Positions 46,007 through 57,416 of a stretch of DNA of 64,000 nucleotides are shown here, in pieces. A model generated the notes under the pieces. It had not been told where the DNA came from. It did not search any database and saw only the letters and a list, made by a program, of their open reading frames with translations. This DNA is from Siphonodentalium dalli. Its lineage: Eukaryota; Mollusca; Scaphopoda; Gadilida; Siphonodentaliidae. The translations under genes and the position numbers were made by a program. The stretch covers positions 128,383,123-128,447,122 of the forward strand of contig CP136069.1 in assembly GCA_032622095.1 (NCBI GenBank). Reading direction: 5' to 3'. The first letter of the stretch is position 1. Every line of letters begins with the position of its first letter.

Positions 46007-46571
46007 ATCTATACTAATAAAACTAAATTATGTTTGTTCGTTTGCATGTCCGCTTTTAGGCGATCAAACGGCTGGACCAACAAAGCTGAAAATTTGTATA
46101 TAGGGGTAATTTGACTCGATGAGACTCCGCACGGGATGTGGTTAACATTTTGCGCACATAGGCGAGCAGAACGCTCTTTATTCATATTTACCATATCAGG
46201 AATAGATCAATACACATGTCACCAGAACAAAAATTAACCCACCCCATTATTACTTAATCCTATAGAGGATTAAGTAATATTGGGGGCGAGGTCAGTTTTT
46301 GTTCTGGGGACCTGAGGATCAATAGTGAACTATCTTTATCGTTAGTCTGTATATCAACGTCACACACCGCCTCGAATAGCATAAGTGAACAGAACGCCCT
46401 TTATCCATACCATATCAGGAATAGACCAACAGCCAACCTAGTGCATCCATGCAGCAGAAAGGAAGACCACCAATGGGGTGTATAGAGAAGGTCTTTGAAA
46501 TTGTGTTAATGTATGTCAAAACGCTTCAATTTGTTTCCAATCTTCATTACCCGAGCAACGCCGAGTACCCC
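46007..46571 (+). mobile_element. Helitron-like element, another family
   Basis: Starts TCTATACTAATAAAACTAAA, then TTTGTTCGTTTGCATGTCCG, then GGCGATCAAACGGCTGGACC...GCTGAAAATTTG, which is a variant of the conserved module in the neighbouring elements. It ends with the hairpin ACCCGAGCAACGCCGAGTAC. The CTAG end is not preserved (CCCCAACTA). It contains a hairpin MITE at 46222-46307, flanked by directly repeated ACCATATCAGGAATAGA blocks. Confidence 0.5.
46222..46307. mobile_element. Hairpin MITE, about 86 bp
   Basis: CCAGAACAAAAATTAACC at one end pairs with the complement in GGTCAGTTTTTGTTCTGG at the other. The centre TACTTAATCCTATAGAGGATTAAGTA is a near-perfect palindrome. Interrupted by a few mismatches. 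Confidence 0.7.
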
Positions 46572-46592
46572 AACTATATAATATGTATATCT

Positions 46593-46613
46593 TCTATTAT
46601 ATATTTTGGGAAA

Positions 46614-46673
<60 letters not shown>

Positions 46674-47159
46674 AGGGTGTGTGTGTGTGTGTGTGTGTCT
46701 GTTCGCGATGGACTCGAAAACGGCTGAGCCGATTTCGATGAAACTTGGTATGTGGGGGTACTTTCGGCCGGGGAGTGGCATGGGCCTATTAATTTGCCGG
46801 TGTGACGTGACCTTGACTTTTAAATCGGGTCATTTCAACGTCAAACGCCACAATATCACGGGATTTCGATGAACATTAGTGTCTAGGGATACTTTCGTAT
46901 GGGGAGTGTCGTAAGCCTATTCGTTTGTCGTGACCTTGACGTGAAATCTGGTCAATTCGATGTCAAATCGCGAATTTTTATGGGATTTCGACGAAATTTG
47001 ATACATACGGTTACTTTTGTCCACTGAGTGTTTTGGACGGGTCAAATCGTGACCCCGACCTGACCTTGACCTTCAAAATGATCAATTCAAGGTCAAATCG
47101 CGCAATTCGCCGAAAAGCAGAGGGGAAACAGCCCGGACGAAGTCGGGTCCACCTGCTAG
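46593..47159 (+). mobile_element. Helitron-like element, tandem member 1
   Basis: 5' TCTATTATATATTTTGGGAA, (GT)n, then TTCGCGATGGACTCGAAAAC and GGCTGAGCCGATTTCGATGA. Repeated TGACCTTGACCTT / TTCAAGGTCAAATCG blocks follow, then the 3' hairpin GCCCGGACGAAGTCGGGTCC, ACCTG and CTAG at 47156-47159. The next element starts at the very next base. No coding. The open frames that look like MDSKTAEPISMKLGMWG are translations of the conserved module. Confidence 0.7.
46616..46698. repeat. (GT)n microsatellite
   Basis: About 27 GT units, interrupted by GAGAGG, then about 11 more. It sits exactly where the neighbouring element has the short CTGTGTGCCTGTCTGTCTG. Confidence 0.95.
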
Positions 47160-48076
47160 TCTATTATATATTTTGGGAAATCTGTGTGCCTGTCTGTCTG
47201 TTCGCGATGGACTCGAGAACGGCCAAGCCGATTTCGATGAAACTTGGTATGTGGGGATTATTTCGGCCGGGGAGTGTAGTAAGCATATTCCTTTGCACGT
47301 GCGACGTGACCTTGACCTTGAAATCGGGTCAATTCAAGGTAAAATCGCGAATTTTGATGGGAATTGGACGAAATTTGATACATAGGGTTACTTTTGTCCA
47401 CTGATTGTTTTCGGCGGGTCAAATCGTGACCACGACCTGACCTTGACCTTCACAATGATCAATTCAAGGTCAAATCGGGTAAAACCGGATGGATTTCGAC
47501 GGGTACTTTTGTCGGGTACTTTTGTCCGGGCAGTGATTTGGACGGGTCAAATCGTGACCCCCCCCACCTGACCTTGACCTTCAAAATGGACAATTCAAGG
47601 TCAAATCGCGCATTTTCAAGGTCGAGCGCCCGAGTATCACGGGATTTCGATGAAAATTAGTGTCTAGGGATACTTTCGTATGGGGAGTGTCGTAAGCATG
47701 TTCATTTGCCCGTGCGACGTGACCTTGACCTTGAAGTCGGGTCAATTCAAGGTCAAATCGCGAATTTTTATGGGATTTCGACGAAATTTGATACATATGG
47801 TTACTTTTGTCCACTGAGTGTTTTGGACGGGTGAAATCGTGACCCCGACCTGACCTTGACTTTCAAAATTATCAATTCGAGGTCAAACCGGGTAAAACCG
47901 GATGGATTTCGACGGGTACTTTTGTCGGGTACTTTTGTCCGGGCAGTGTTTTGGACGGGTCAAATCGTGACCCCACCTGACCTTGACCTTCAAAATGGAC
48001 AATTCAAGGTCAAATCGCGTAATTCGCCGAAAAGCAGAGGGAAAACAGCCCGGACGAAGTCGGGTCCACCAGCTAG
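47160..48076 (+). mobile_element. Helitron-like element, tandem member 2
   Basis: Starts TCTATTATATATTTTGGGAA immediately after the CTAG of the first member and ends at CTAG 48073-48076 after the same hairpin. Longer than the first (917 against 567 bp) because the GGATTTCGACGGGTACTTTT and TTCAAGGTCAAATCG blocks are repeated internally. Its 3' flank resumes duplicon sequence (TCGAATTTGTGATAACATAT). Confidence 0.7.
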
Positions 48077-48599
48077 TACGTATATATATACGAATGTATC
48101 GAATTTGTGATAACATATAAAGCATAATATAATTAAATCAAGAATGACTTTTTTTTCCAGACGATTTTTCTACATTTTGCGAGCCTTCGGGGGATGCGAG
48201 GGTGATCAGACATACCTCATCATCAGTCAGCAGGCGACTGGCGCAGACTGTCCATATCATGTAGATGCGATATACCCTCAATTTCTCTACTCACCACTGG
48301 AAACAAGTGCAAATTTGCAGTGGGTAAGTCATTCTACCGCGTGTGACATTTATCTATGAAAGACCCGAAATGTCAGTCCCAGCTCGAGATAGCACGATTG
48401 GTATGACTTTTTTGAGCCGATTTCGCCTCGTGCTATTTGACAAAAATTATTCAATGTTCTAACAACGTACCAATTCTAATTTAACTTTACTTATTCATTA
48501 TTATTGGCTTTTGTTTCACTGAAAATAATATTATAACCAAAGGTACTCAATTCACAGTTGGAACATTATGTAACTTATATTCCGACGAACATTGTCCCA

Positions 48600-51500
48600 T
48601 TACAACGTAAATTACCCTTCCCATCACTAATCCGACAAACATGATAGTACCGGTACCGCAAACCAATACAAATAGTCAAAAAACTATTAGAAATTGGGAA
48701 GAGGGAAAGTCCAGTGAATTTACACTGAACCTAGATCCAAGTAGCATAAATAATGCAAATCTACTCCTTGATCAGATCGAAAGCGACAAATCTAGGTCCC
48801 CAGATATTAACCATGTGGTGATCATGGTATCAAACTTGCTATTAACTGCAGCTGATAATACCTTTAGCAGACCAGTAAACAAAAAGAGTCGAAGAACACA
48901 CCGCAAATGTCCGCAATAATAAACCATGGTTTACAAAAGCATGCTGGTCTGCAAGAAAAGAGTATAGGAAGGCCGTTGGACACCATAAAAAATCCCCCCG
49001 TGGAGAAATGAAGCAGAATATGCATGACAAAGCAAGTGAATATAAAAGAGAAATGAATAGTGCTATAGGCAAACATAGAGAGAAAGCATCCAAAGAAATA
49101 GCACACATGAAATATAAAAACCCAAAGAAATTCTGGGCCTCTCTAAATAACCGCGTGAAAACCAAGGCACCACCCATTGAAATAGGCAAATTTGAAGACT
49201 ATTACCGAGAGTTGAATAGTGCAGTACATGATAGCAATGACACTGCCACTCAAATGGAGCATTCAGATAGCAATGAATCACTAAATAAACCAATCAGTAC
49301 AGATGATATTAAAAGGACACTGCATGGCTTGAAGAATAATAAAGCCTGTGGACAAGATATGATATTAAATGAATATCTTAAAGCATCATCAGATAAACTG
49401 TTAAACATATATGTTAGAGTATTTAACCATGTACTGAACACTGGATGTATACCAGATGCATGGGGTATAGGGACCATTGTCCCTATTTATAAAAATAAAG
49501 GTGACACAAAGGACACAAAGAACTATAGGCCTATCACAATCCTAAGTTGTTTTGGGAAACTATTCAAAAAAATTCTCTCAAATAGGCTGTATGAATTTCT
49601 AGAAAATAATGACATTCTTCAGGTAAACCAAGCAGGGTTCCGAAAGGATCACTCGACGGTTGATAACTTATTCATATTGCATATCTTAGCAGAATTGACA
49701 AAGAATATAAATTCCAACCTTTACTGTGCCTTTATAGATTTCGAGAAGGCATTCGATAGAGTTTGGAGACATGGCCTGTGGCAGAAACTACTGTCATATT
49801 ATATCAATGGAAATTTCTTCCAGGTCATTAGAAATATGTATCAGAACATAAAATCCTCTGTCAAGACAGGAAATGAACATTCGGCATTCTTCCCATGCCT
49901 ATCAGGAGTTAGGCAGGGCGGGAATCTATCGCCCGTCCTATTTTCTCTATTCCTCAATGACCTAGAGAAGTTTATGATAAACGAGGATATTGTAGGCCTC
50001 AAGAAAATATCAAATCAGATCGAAGAAGAATTGAATACCTATATGAAATTGCTTATAATTTTATATGCGGATGACACGGTGCTTATGGCTGAGACCCCCA
50101 AAAAAATACAAAAAGAACTAGATTCCTTCAGCAAGTATTGTAAGACTTGGAAACTTACAAACAAAGATCTTACTGATGTCCAAGCGTAGTTTACCACGTA
50201 ACACCCATTTCTATTTAAATGGCATTAAACTTGAAGTAGTAAAAAAATTCAACTACTTGGGAATTGAACACACAAAATCTGGTTCGTATTCGGAAGCAAA
50301 ACATATACTTGCAACAAAAGGAACCCATGCAATGTACACCGTGATTAAAAAATCCAGAGTAAATAGCCTCTCAATAGCTAACCAATTTGATCTATTTGAT
50401 GCCCAAGTGCTACCAATATTATTGTATGGCTGTGAGGTCTGGGGTTATGGTGATAACCAGACCCTTGAAAATGTCCACAAAACATTTCTTAAACATATCC
50501 TGAATTTGAAACAATCAACCCCAAATTATATGATTTATGGTGAATCAGGAAGATTCCCATTGGAACTCACAATAAAATTAAGACTTTTGAAATATTGGTC
50601 GAAAATTAAAAACATGCCCAATAAACGATATGGGAAAGTCCTCTATGAGTTATCACTGAAACTTCTAAGTGAAGCAAATGAACGCACCTTTAAGGGCTTT
50701 GTGGACCCAATTTTTCCAAAATTTCCCAAAATTTTATAGAGTCCAAATAAAGGATTCTGTTCATATATATTAGTAATAATAGAAACCATGCCCATTGATG
50801 CAACATTTTGAGAGTATACCTCATGGTGGATTATGTTAGAAATACAAAATGTGAACTTTATTGAGATTTAAAAAATATTTATTTACAGGCAATGGCCCAA
50901 GAAAAACAAAGTCCAAATCTAAGAATCAAATATGGGAATCTGTACTGAACACTGTGATGAATGATGTATTACAAAAAAAATATTATATTTCTTGAGTGTT
51001 CTTTGATAAAATTACTTTGAACCGGTTGTTGACAAATGATATACTAACTTCATAATATGGTTGACTGAGAGGCAGCAGTTAATGGGTCAACCTTTCATGG
51101 CTGATGTCCAGTCTGGTGTGAATGGCTTTTTAACAGTGTCAAACTTCCACATTAGTGATCACCCTGAGTGAGTGGTGACCTACTTACTAGAATTAGTATG
51201 GTGATCTGGTAGGGGTATGAGTGAGGATTAGCATTATATTGCCAACAGAGTCCAGAGCAGTTACAATGGCCAGCTGTTAACCCGTGCCTGCTACCACCCA
51301 CATAGCCAATGTTTAAGCAAGTATATATCATTTGTCAACAACCGGTTCAAAGTAATTTTATCAAAGAACACTCAAGAAATATAATTTTGTAATACATCAT
51401 TCATCACAGTGTTCAGCACATATTCCCATATTTGATTCTTAGATTTGGACTTTGTTTTTCTTGGACCATTGCCTGTAAATTATTTTTTTTTAAATCTCAA

Positions 51501-52240
51501 TAAAGTTCACATTTTGTATTTCTAACATAATCCACCACGAAGTATACTCTCAAAATGTTGCATCAATGGGCATGGTTTCTATTATTACTGATATACATGA
51601 ACAGAATCCTTTATTTGGACTCTATAAAATTTTGGGAAATTTTGGAAAAATTGGGTCCATAAAGCCCTTAAGTGGACAAGAGAAATTAAAGAAATCTTGG
51701 CCAGCTGCGACCAACCCCAGTTATTGACTGCTGATAAATTGCACTGTGCAGACCAATTTTTAGACTGTGTGAAAAGAAGCCTTATCAGGGACTATAAAAT
51801 TAAGTGGGAATCCGAACGCGACACCTCAAGCAGAGGTAAGATATATCGTATATTCAAACACGATATCAATTTTGAAAAATATTTGGATACCCTAGAAAGT
51901 AGAAACAGAACTGAATTCTGTAGACTCAGAACAGCTAATCATAACCTCCCAATTGAAACTGGGAGATGGAATGGGACAAATCATAAAGATAGAAAATGTC
52001 CCCTATGTACACAAAACATGATTGGAGATGAGTTCCATTATTTACTAGAATGTACAAAATATAGACAAATAAGGGAGAAAATCGTCCCAGAAAAATACCG
52101 TGGAAAAGCAAACATTATGATGATGAACAAAATTTTGAATTCACAAACCGCATCAACTCTAAACCAAGTATGCACACTTATGTGGAAGGTTCATACGGAT
52201 CTCTCTAATGTACTACAACTTTGATTTACTTTACATATTC
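48600..52240 (+). mobile_element. CR1-like LINE, near-complete RT, interrupted by a TTAA element
   Basis: 5' piece in frame 48641-48919. A frameshift near 48905 leads into PWFTKACWSARKEYRKAV (from 48925), and then an open frame to 50187. RT landmarks: GLKNNKACGQDMILNEYLKA, IVPIYKNKGDT..NYRPITIL, GFRKDHSTVDNLF, motif A FIDFEKAFDRVW (49735-49770), motif B SGVRQGGNLSPVLFSLFLND, and motif C ILYADDTVLMAE (about 50058-50093). A small deletion with frameshift at about 50157 moves to the 50176-50739 frame (NYLGIEHTKSG, VLPILLYGCEVWG). The TTAA element then interrupts the codons at 50694. The ORF resumes at 51672 and ends at 52222, with knuckle CPLCTQNMIGDEFHYLLEC. The endonuclease is mostly missing. 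Not functional. Confidence 0.85.
50694..51667. mobile_element. TTAA-flanked foldback element, 974 bp, inside the LINE ORF
   Basis: Perfect TTAA on both sides (50690-50693 and 51668-51671). The arms are about 345-350 bp (50694-51043 and 51323-51667), nearly identical inverted copies starting GGGCTTTGTGGACCC / GGGCTTTATGGACCC. The unique centre of about 280 bp has no ORF. Removing the element together with one TTAA puts the LINE codons back in frame across the site. Kolobok- or piggyBac-like by target site. It has no transposase. Confidence 0.9.
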
Positions 52241-52925
52241 CACGTTACTTGACATGGTGCTGGGTTTTAAATAAGTTATTATTACCCCCTCCCCAACCCC
52301 GCTTTTTTCTAAAGTTGAACTTGACATATACCAAATGCATGCAGTGAGATGCACCATGCTATACCATACATGTGCATTATGCATATTATAATCAACATAC
52401 TGCACTATGTGTGATATGGAGTGCTGCATATTCATATGGGTACTACTACTGGAAATTTTATGATATGTACCATCAGCGGATCAACCCTTAATATGGATAG
52501 ATACACATACACCGGGTAGGATTGTTACCGGTATGTATATATGCTTGTGATATCAATTTATATGTATTGAAAATGTGATAAACCGATCACTCATTATTCA
52601 AGTTAATTTAAACTATTGGTGTTAATTAACATTAGTACATTATATAATTATTGTTGATGATGGTGCACCTAACAATAATTATTATGACTGTAAAATAAAC
52701 TCTCAAATCATAATCGAATCGATATCAGCCAGATAGTAAATCGTATTTAATCTAGGTCGCAGACCTACTGACCAACACAGTCACAGTCAAATTGAGTCAA
52801 TACCCAAAAGCAATAACACATTGTGATCGCGAAATCTTGACAGCGATACAGGAGAAATTATATCCAACGGTAATTCCAGCTGCACTCACTGAGTGAATAG
52901 AATCATTATGCCCAATTATATGAAT

Positions 52926-54977
52926 AGTCAAGATTCAAGATTCAAGATTCAATAAGATTTATTTCGTATTCAATATAATTATAATACATATATATCAACA
53001 GGACCCCACAAAAAGTTTAACTTGTAAGGGCAGGGCCCTTATGCTTGTATAATGATACAGTGTTATGTGTACGTATATTGGGTGAATATAGTGCGGGTGC
53101 GTATTTACAATGTGTGTATTATTGTATAGAGATGGGCAAGAAGGGTGGGGCATGGGGTGGGGGGGGGTCGGGTTGTGAGATGGTGATTATAGTCATTTTT
53201 TTAGTTGTTATGCTTTATCTGGTAGCCAATATGATTATCGTGATGTCTTTATGCTGAGACCTGCGCGATCGTCTTGCAATTTTCAATAATGTGGGGAATA
53301 CCAGTATTTAAGGTGATCAATGAAATATGGGTGTGAATACTGCTTGATTTGGTTGAGGAATTGGTTAAGGTTATAGACAAGTTGATTATTTTTGCACTGT
53401 TGTTCAGATGAGTGACAAATAGTAACACATGGAGGAAAAGTGGCATAAATTTGTTTGGCCTGTTCCTCACCGGGAGAGCTGGCCAGGAGAGGGAGGATTA
53501 TACTATGAGAATAAAGAGAAGTTCATTAATTTCTGCCCCCTCTTCTGGACAGTCTCTGTCGTAAGGGACTGCTGGCTGGTATTGCCTTAGTATATATAAT
53601 AGGGGAGAGAATACATACAAACTGGATTGTTATTTGATATTGGGGTGTATTTATTAATGAAATGTGATTTTAGGTACTTATGATATTTGTCACTAGTTTC
53701 TACGCGAAGCTTACAATCACATGGGAGTTCATTCCATAGACATCTGGCTCTGGTTGATATGACACTTCTTGCTTTTTTTGTTCTTCTGAATTCACAATAC
53801 AGATTTGAATTTGCTTTGAACCGGGTATTGTGGTTATGGATATCATGTATATTAGTAAATATTGAAGACAGCGATTTGGGGAGTTTCTTTTGATGGAAAT
53901 CATGTAAAATTTGTATTAGTTGCATGTTTCCAATGTCATTCATCAATAGCAAATTGTGGTCCCTGCATATTTCTGGTATGCTTTTTTTTTGTGTAAGATA
54001 GTGTGGCGATAGCTTTGTTTTGTATTTTTTCAAGATTTTCAAGGTTTTGCTTTGTTGTTGCACTCCATATGGCATTACAATATGTGAGATGTGGGATAAT
54101 CAGTACAGAATAGATTGTTTTCATTGTATCTCTGGGTATGAAATCACTGATTTTTCTCATGACTCCTAAATTTTTTGACAGTGTTTTAGTAATAGATTAC
54201 ACTTGCATATTCCATGATAAATTTTCATCAATAATAATTCCTAGGAATTTAGTGTTTTTAACTCTTTGTATCTGATTTTCATTGATCTTGAGCTCGGGTA
54301 GGACAGTTATTTTTTTGCATAGATCTGTATTCGTAAATATCATGTAATAAGTTTTTTCTAGGTTTAGAGATAGTTTATTAGCAAGAAACCATTTGCTCAT
54401 TGTCTCCATTTCTTTGTTGACTACATCATATGCCTTATTTATATCTTTATTAGAGTAAAATGCATTTGTATCATCAGCAAATAATATTAGATTCAGGTCC
54501 TTACAAATATTTGGAAGATCGTTCATATATATCAGAAAGAGTAGAGGGCCAAGTATAGATCCTTGTGGAACTCCACATATTATGTCTGTTTGTGAAGACA
54601 AGTGGCCTTCATATTGTACAGATTGTTTTCTATTAGTCAAATAGCTTTGGAACCAGTTCAGTGCAACCCCACGACATCCATAGTTTTCAAGTTTATTTAG
54701 CATTATATTATGATTTATTGTATCAAATGCCTTTGATAGATCAAGGAATACCCCAATGGTGTGTTCTCTATTATCTAGGGCTTGGGTAATTTTCTCTAAG
54801 AGATCAGTTAGTGCCAGAATAGTTGAGTGATTCTTTCTGAAGCCATATTGACTTCTGTATAGCATATTGTATTTGGTTAAGTATTTGTTCAGTCGGTTGT
54901 ACATCATTTTTTCTAGGATTTTGGAAAATACAGGTAGCACAGAGACTGGCCTGTAGTATGGCGGACAACAGTTAATT
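52926..54977 (-). mobile_element. L2/CR1-like LINE (minus), 5'-truncated, with (TTGAATC)n tail
   Basis: Minus strand from about 54975 (YYRPVSVLPVFSKILE) to the first stop at 54197. It contains YGFRKNHSTILALTDLLEKI, motif A GVFLDLSKAFDTINHNIML, motif B GVPQGSILGPLLFLIYMNDL and motif C LILFADDTNAFYS. After frameshifts near 54195 and 54060 the C-terminal part continues (IPHLTYCNAIWSATTKQNLE; then HNHNTRFKANSNLYCEFRRT) to about 53590. The 3' UTR runs to 52926, where AATAAATCTTATTGAATCTT is followed by TGAATC repeats. A different LINE family from the CxxC-knuckle copies elsewhere in the window. Confidence 0.85.
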
Positions 54978-55881
54978 AACAGACTGGCATATCATTCACA
55001 CGTGTTTTGTTTGAAGACGATTAACGTAATTAAATACACAATTACCGCTGTACTTCGAACCCAACTCGATTCATGATCCATTTCGGAATTCGCGTAGAAA
55101 AACGTACTGTGAAATTTTCGTACCAAAAAACTAAATTGTTAGTGTAATCTTTAAATCCCCATTGCACCGGAGACATGTATATAGTTTGTGTATATATCTT
55201 CACATCCTTTTGTAAATATCACTCTGTATTTCTCAATATTCATTTGTAATTATGAGAATAAAGCATCAATCAATCCGATCAGACGGTCCGTTACCATCAA
55301 GATACAACAACAACAACATTTCTTTAAACTACGCTTTAGTTGTCAGAATCGATTTATTGCAACAAGATACTGCTAACCACAGTGACTGTCAACTATGGTA
55401 TCAAATTTCCCAAAACTTGTTAGTTATCAACAATTTTTTCAACAAAATATGGCCGTATATTATCACTAAAATATCACGAAATTTGACCGTATTACCACTT
55501 GATTTTAGAGTTATCCATCTCCATCCGCAATTTTGTCCGAGACCCTCCGTTTGACCACGTGTTTCTGGGCCACATATTATTACACATATCGAGAAACAAC
55601 AAACTTCAGAAATCGATATATGATCACTCTGAGCTTTGGTGGGTGGGTTCCTCGACTCGAATCAAATATGTTTTACCCCCGAAGCCAAAGAAATAGTAAT
55701 TTAGGAGTGTCTGATCGGATTGAGTACCTTTAATGCGATAATTGTTGCTGTCCATTTCAAACCTCTAAATTACATAATATAATGTGCATTGGTTGAAAAT
55801 TCAATATCAACATAGAATGTCATAGATATTATCTTTCAGATATCACCTTTATGGGTTATATACGTTATATATGTTATTATA
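54978..55881. other. Intron of copy 2, mostly unannotated
   Basis: 55730-55850 is duplicon sequence matching 5770-5905. The rest (54978-55730) has no recognisable feature beyond a (CAA)n run near 55305-55316. Confidence 0.4.
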
Positions 55882-56309
55882 TCTCATATATATTTTGAAG
55901 ACCTCTGTCTGTATGTATGTTTGTTTGTTTGTTTGTTTGTCTGTCTGTCATTTATACAAATCTACGATTCTCGACCGATCGGGACGAAACTTGGTACGTG
56001 TGTGTAGTTTGACCAGGCGGTGAACGTTGTCGTATTGGCGAGCCCGTGCGGCGCCCGCTTCGCGCATGCGCAGACGAGATCTCGGAAACGGGTGGAGCTA
56101 TCGACTTGAAATTTGCTATGTGAATGTATCTTGCCCCGGATACGAATTTTATCGGGTCGCCGAGCCCGTGCGACGCCAGCAACGCGCATGCGCAGACCAG
56201 ATCTCGGAAACGGGTAGAGCTATCGACTTGAAATCGTCGGGCTGGGTAGAGCTATCGACTTGAAATTTGGTTTTTGAATAGCCCGGACAACGTCGGGCTC
56301 ATCGGCTAG
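55882..56309 (+). mobile_element. Helitron-like element, second family, tandem member 1
   Basis: 5' TCTCATATATATTTTGAAGA, then (TTTG)n and CTGTCTGTC, then ACCGATCGGGACGAAACTTG, repeated GAGATCTCGGAAACGGGT(G/A)GAGCTATCG blocks, and the 3' hairpin AGCCCGGACAACGTCGGGCT, CATCGG and CTAG at 56306-56309. Next member follows without a gap. Confidence 0.7.
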
Positions 56310-56823
56310 TCTCCTATATATTTTGAAGACCTCTGTCTGTATGTTTGTCTGTATGTTTGTCTGTATGTTTGTCATTTATACAAATCTACGATTCACGACC
56401 GATCGGGACCAAACTTGGTACGTGTGTGTAGTTTGACCAGCCGGTGGACGTTGACGTATTGGCGAGCCCGTGCGGCGCCCACTTCGCGCATGCGCAGACG
56501 AGATCTCGGAAACGGGTGGAGCTATCGACTTGAAATTTGGTAAGTGAATGTATCTTGCCCCGGATACGAATTTTATCGGGTCGCCGTCCCCGTGCGACGC
56601 AAGCTTCGCGCATGCGCAGACGAGATCTCGGAAATGGGTCGAGCTATCGACTTGAAATTTGGTATGTGAATGTATCTTGCCCCGGATACGAATATTATCG
56701 GGTCGCCGAGCCCGTGCGACGCCAGCTTCGCGCATGCGCAGACCAGATCTCGGAAACGGGTGGAGCTAGCGACTTGAAATTTGGTTTTTGAATAGCCCGG
56801 ACAACGTCGGGCTCATCGGTTAG
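56310..56823 (+). mobile_element. Helitron-like element, second family, tandem member 2
   Basis: Starts TCTCCTATATATTTTGAAGA directly after the previous CTAG. Carries three GAGATCTCGGAAA blocks where the first member has two, and ends with the same hairpin and TTAG (56820-56823), a one-base variant of CTAG. Confidence 0.7.
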
Positions 56824-57190
56824 TATATTATATATTTTGGTACTTCTGTCTGTATGTGTGTATGTGTCTTATTGACTCGAAAACTGCTCGACCGATCCGA
56901 CTCAAATCTGGTATATATGCCTACTTTGATCCCGAGAACAATCCAATTCACGTGTGACCGTGTCCTTGACCTTGACCTCGCTCATGTTGGCATATTTCTG
57001 GACCTCGACCGATCCGACTCAAATTTGGTATGTAGGCATACTTTGATCCAGGGAACAATATGGACGGGTCCAATTTCACGTGCAACCGTGTCATTGACCT
57101 TGACCTTGATCTCGCTTATATACGCTCATATAGGCATGTTTCTGGACCGATCGAACAATACTTTGTCCAGACGCTGTATATTCTGCCCAA
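56824..57190 (+). mobile_element. Helitron-like element, third family, 3' end unclear
   Basis: Starts TATATTATATATTTTGGTAC right after the preceding TTAG, with TCTGTCTGTATGTGTG, ATTGACTCGAAAACTGCTCG, ACCGATCCGACTCAAAT(C/T)TGGTAT, and TTGACCTTGACCT blocks twice. The terminal hairpin and CTAG are missing, so it is probably 3'-truncated. Confidence 0.5.
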
Positions 57191-57416
57191 ATGAATGCGA
57201 TCACAAAGAAATGTAAATGTAAATATAGAGGGGGCGTAATCAGACAACAGCCAAACAATTTTCAAAGTGGCGCGAAAGTTGAAGGTGACAAATTCCGATC
57301 GCTAGAAAATGTGGTAATTTTCCGGAAGGGTTTATTCGATACCTGAAATAATAGCGGTCGCCCGACCGAGGAATTGTTATCGCTAATAATAACTCATGAA
57401 TTGGAGAATTCTTTAA

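Noticed and set aside
46449-46872. Overlapping frames rich in CVCVCV or HTHTHT
   Set aside because: Translations of the (GT)n microsatellite and the Helitron-like module.
47033-47404. Frame containing DSRTAKPISMKLGMWG, seen in several places
   Set aside because: The same peptide arises in every copy of the conserved module. It is a non-coding repeat and the frames break outside the module.
56376-56735. Long minus-strand frame with repeated peptide
   Set aside because: Repeated blocks of the second Helitron-like family. Frames are open on both strands because of the repeat.
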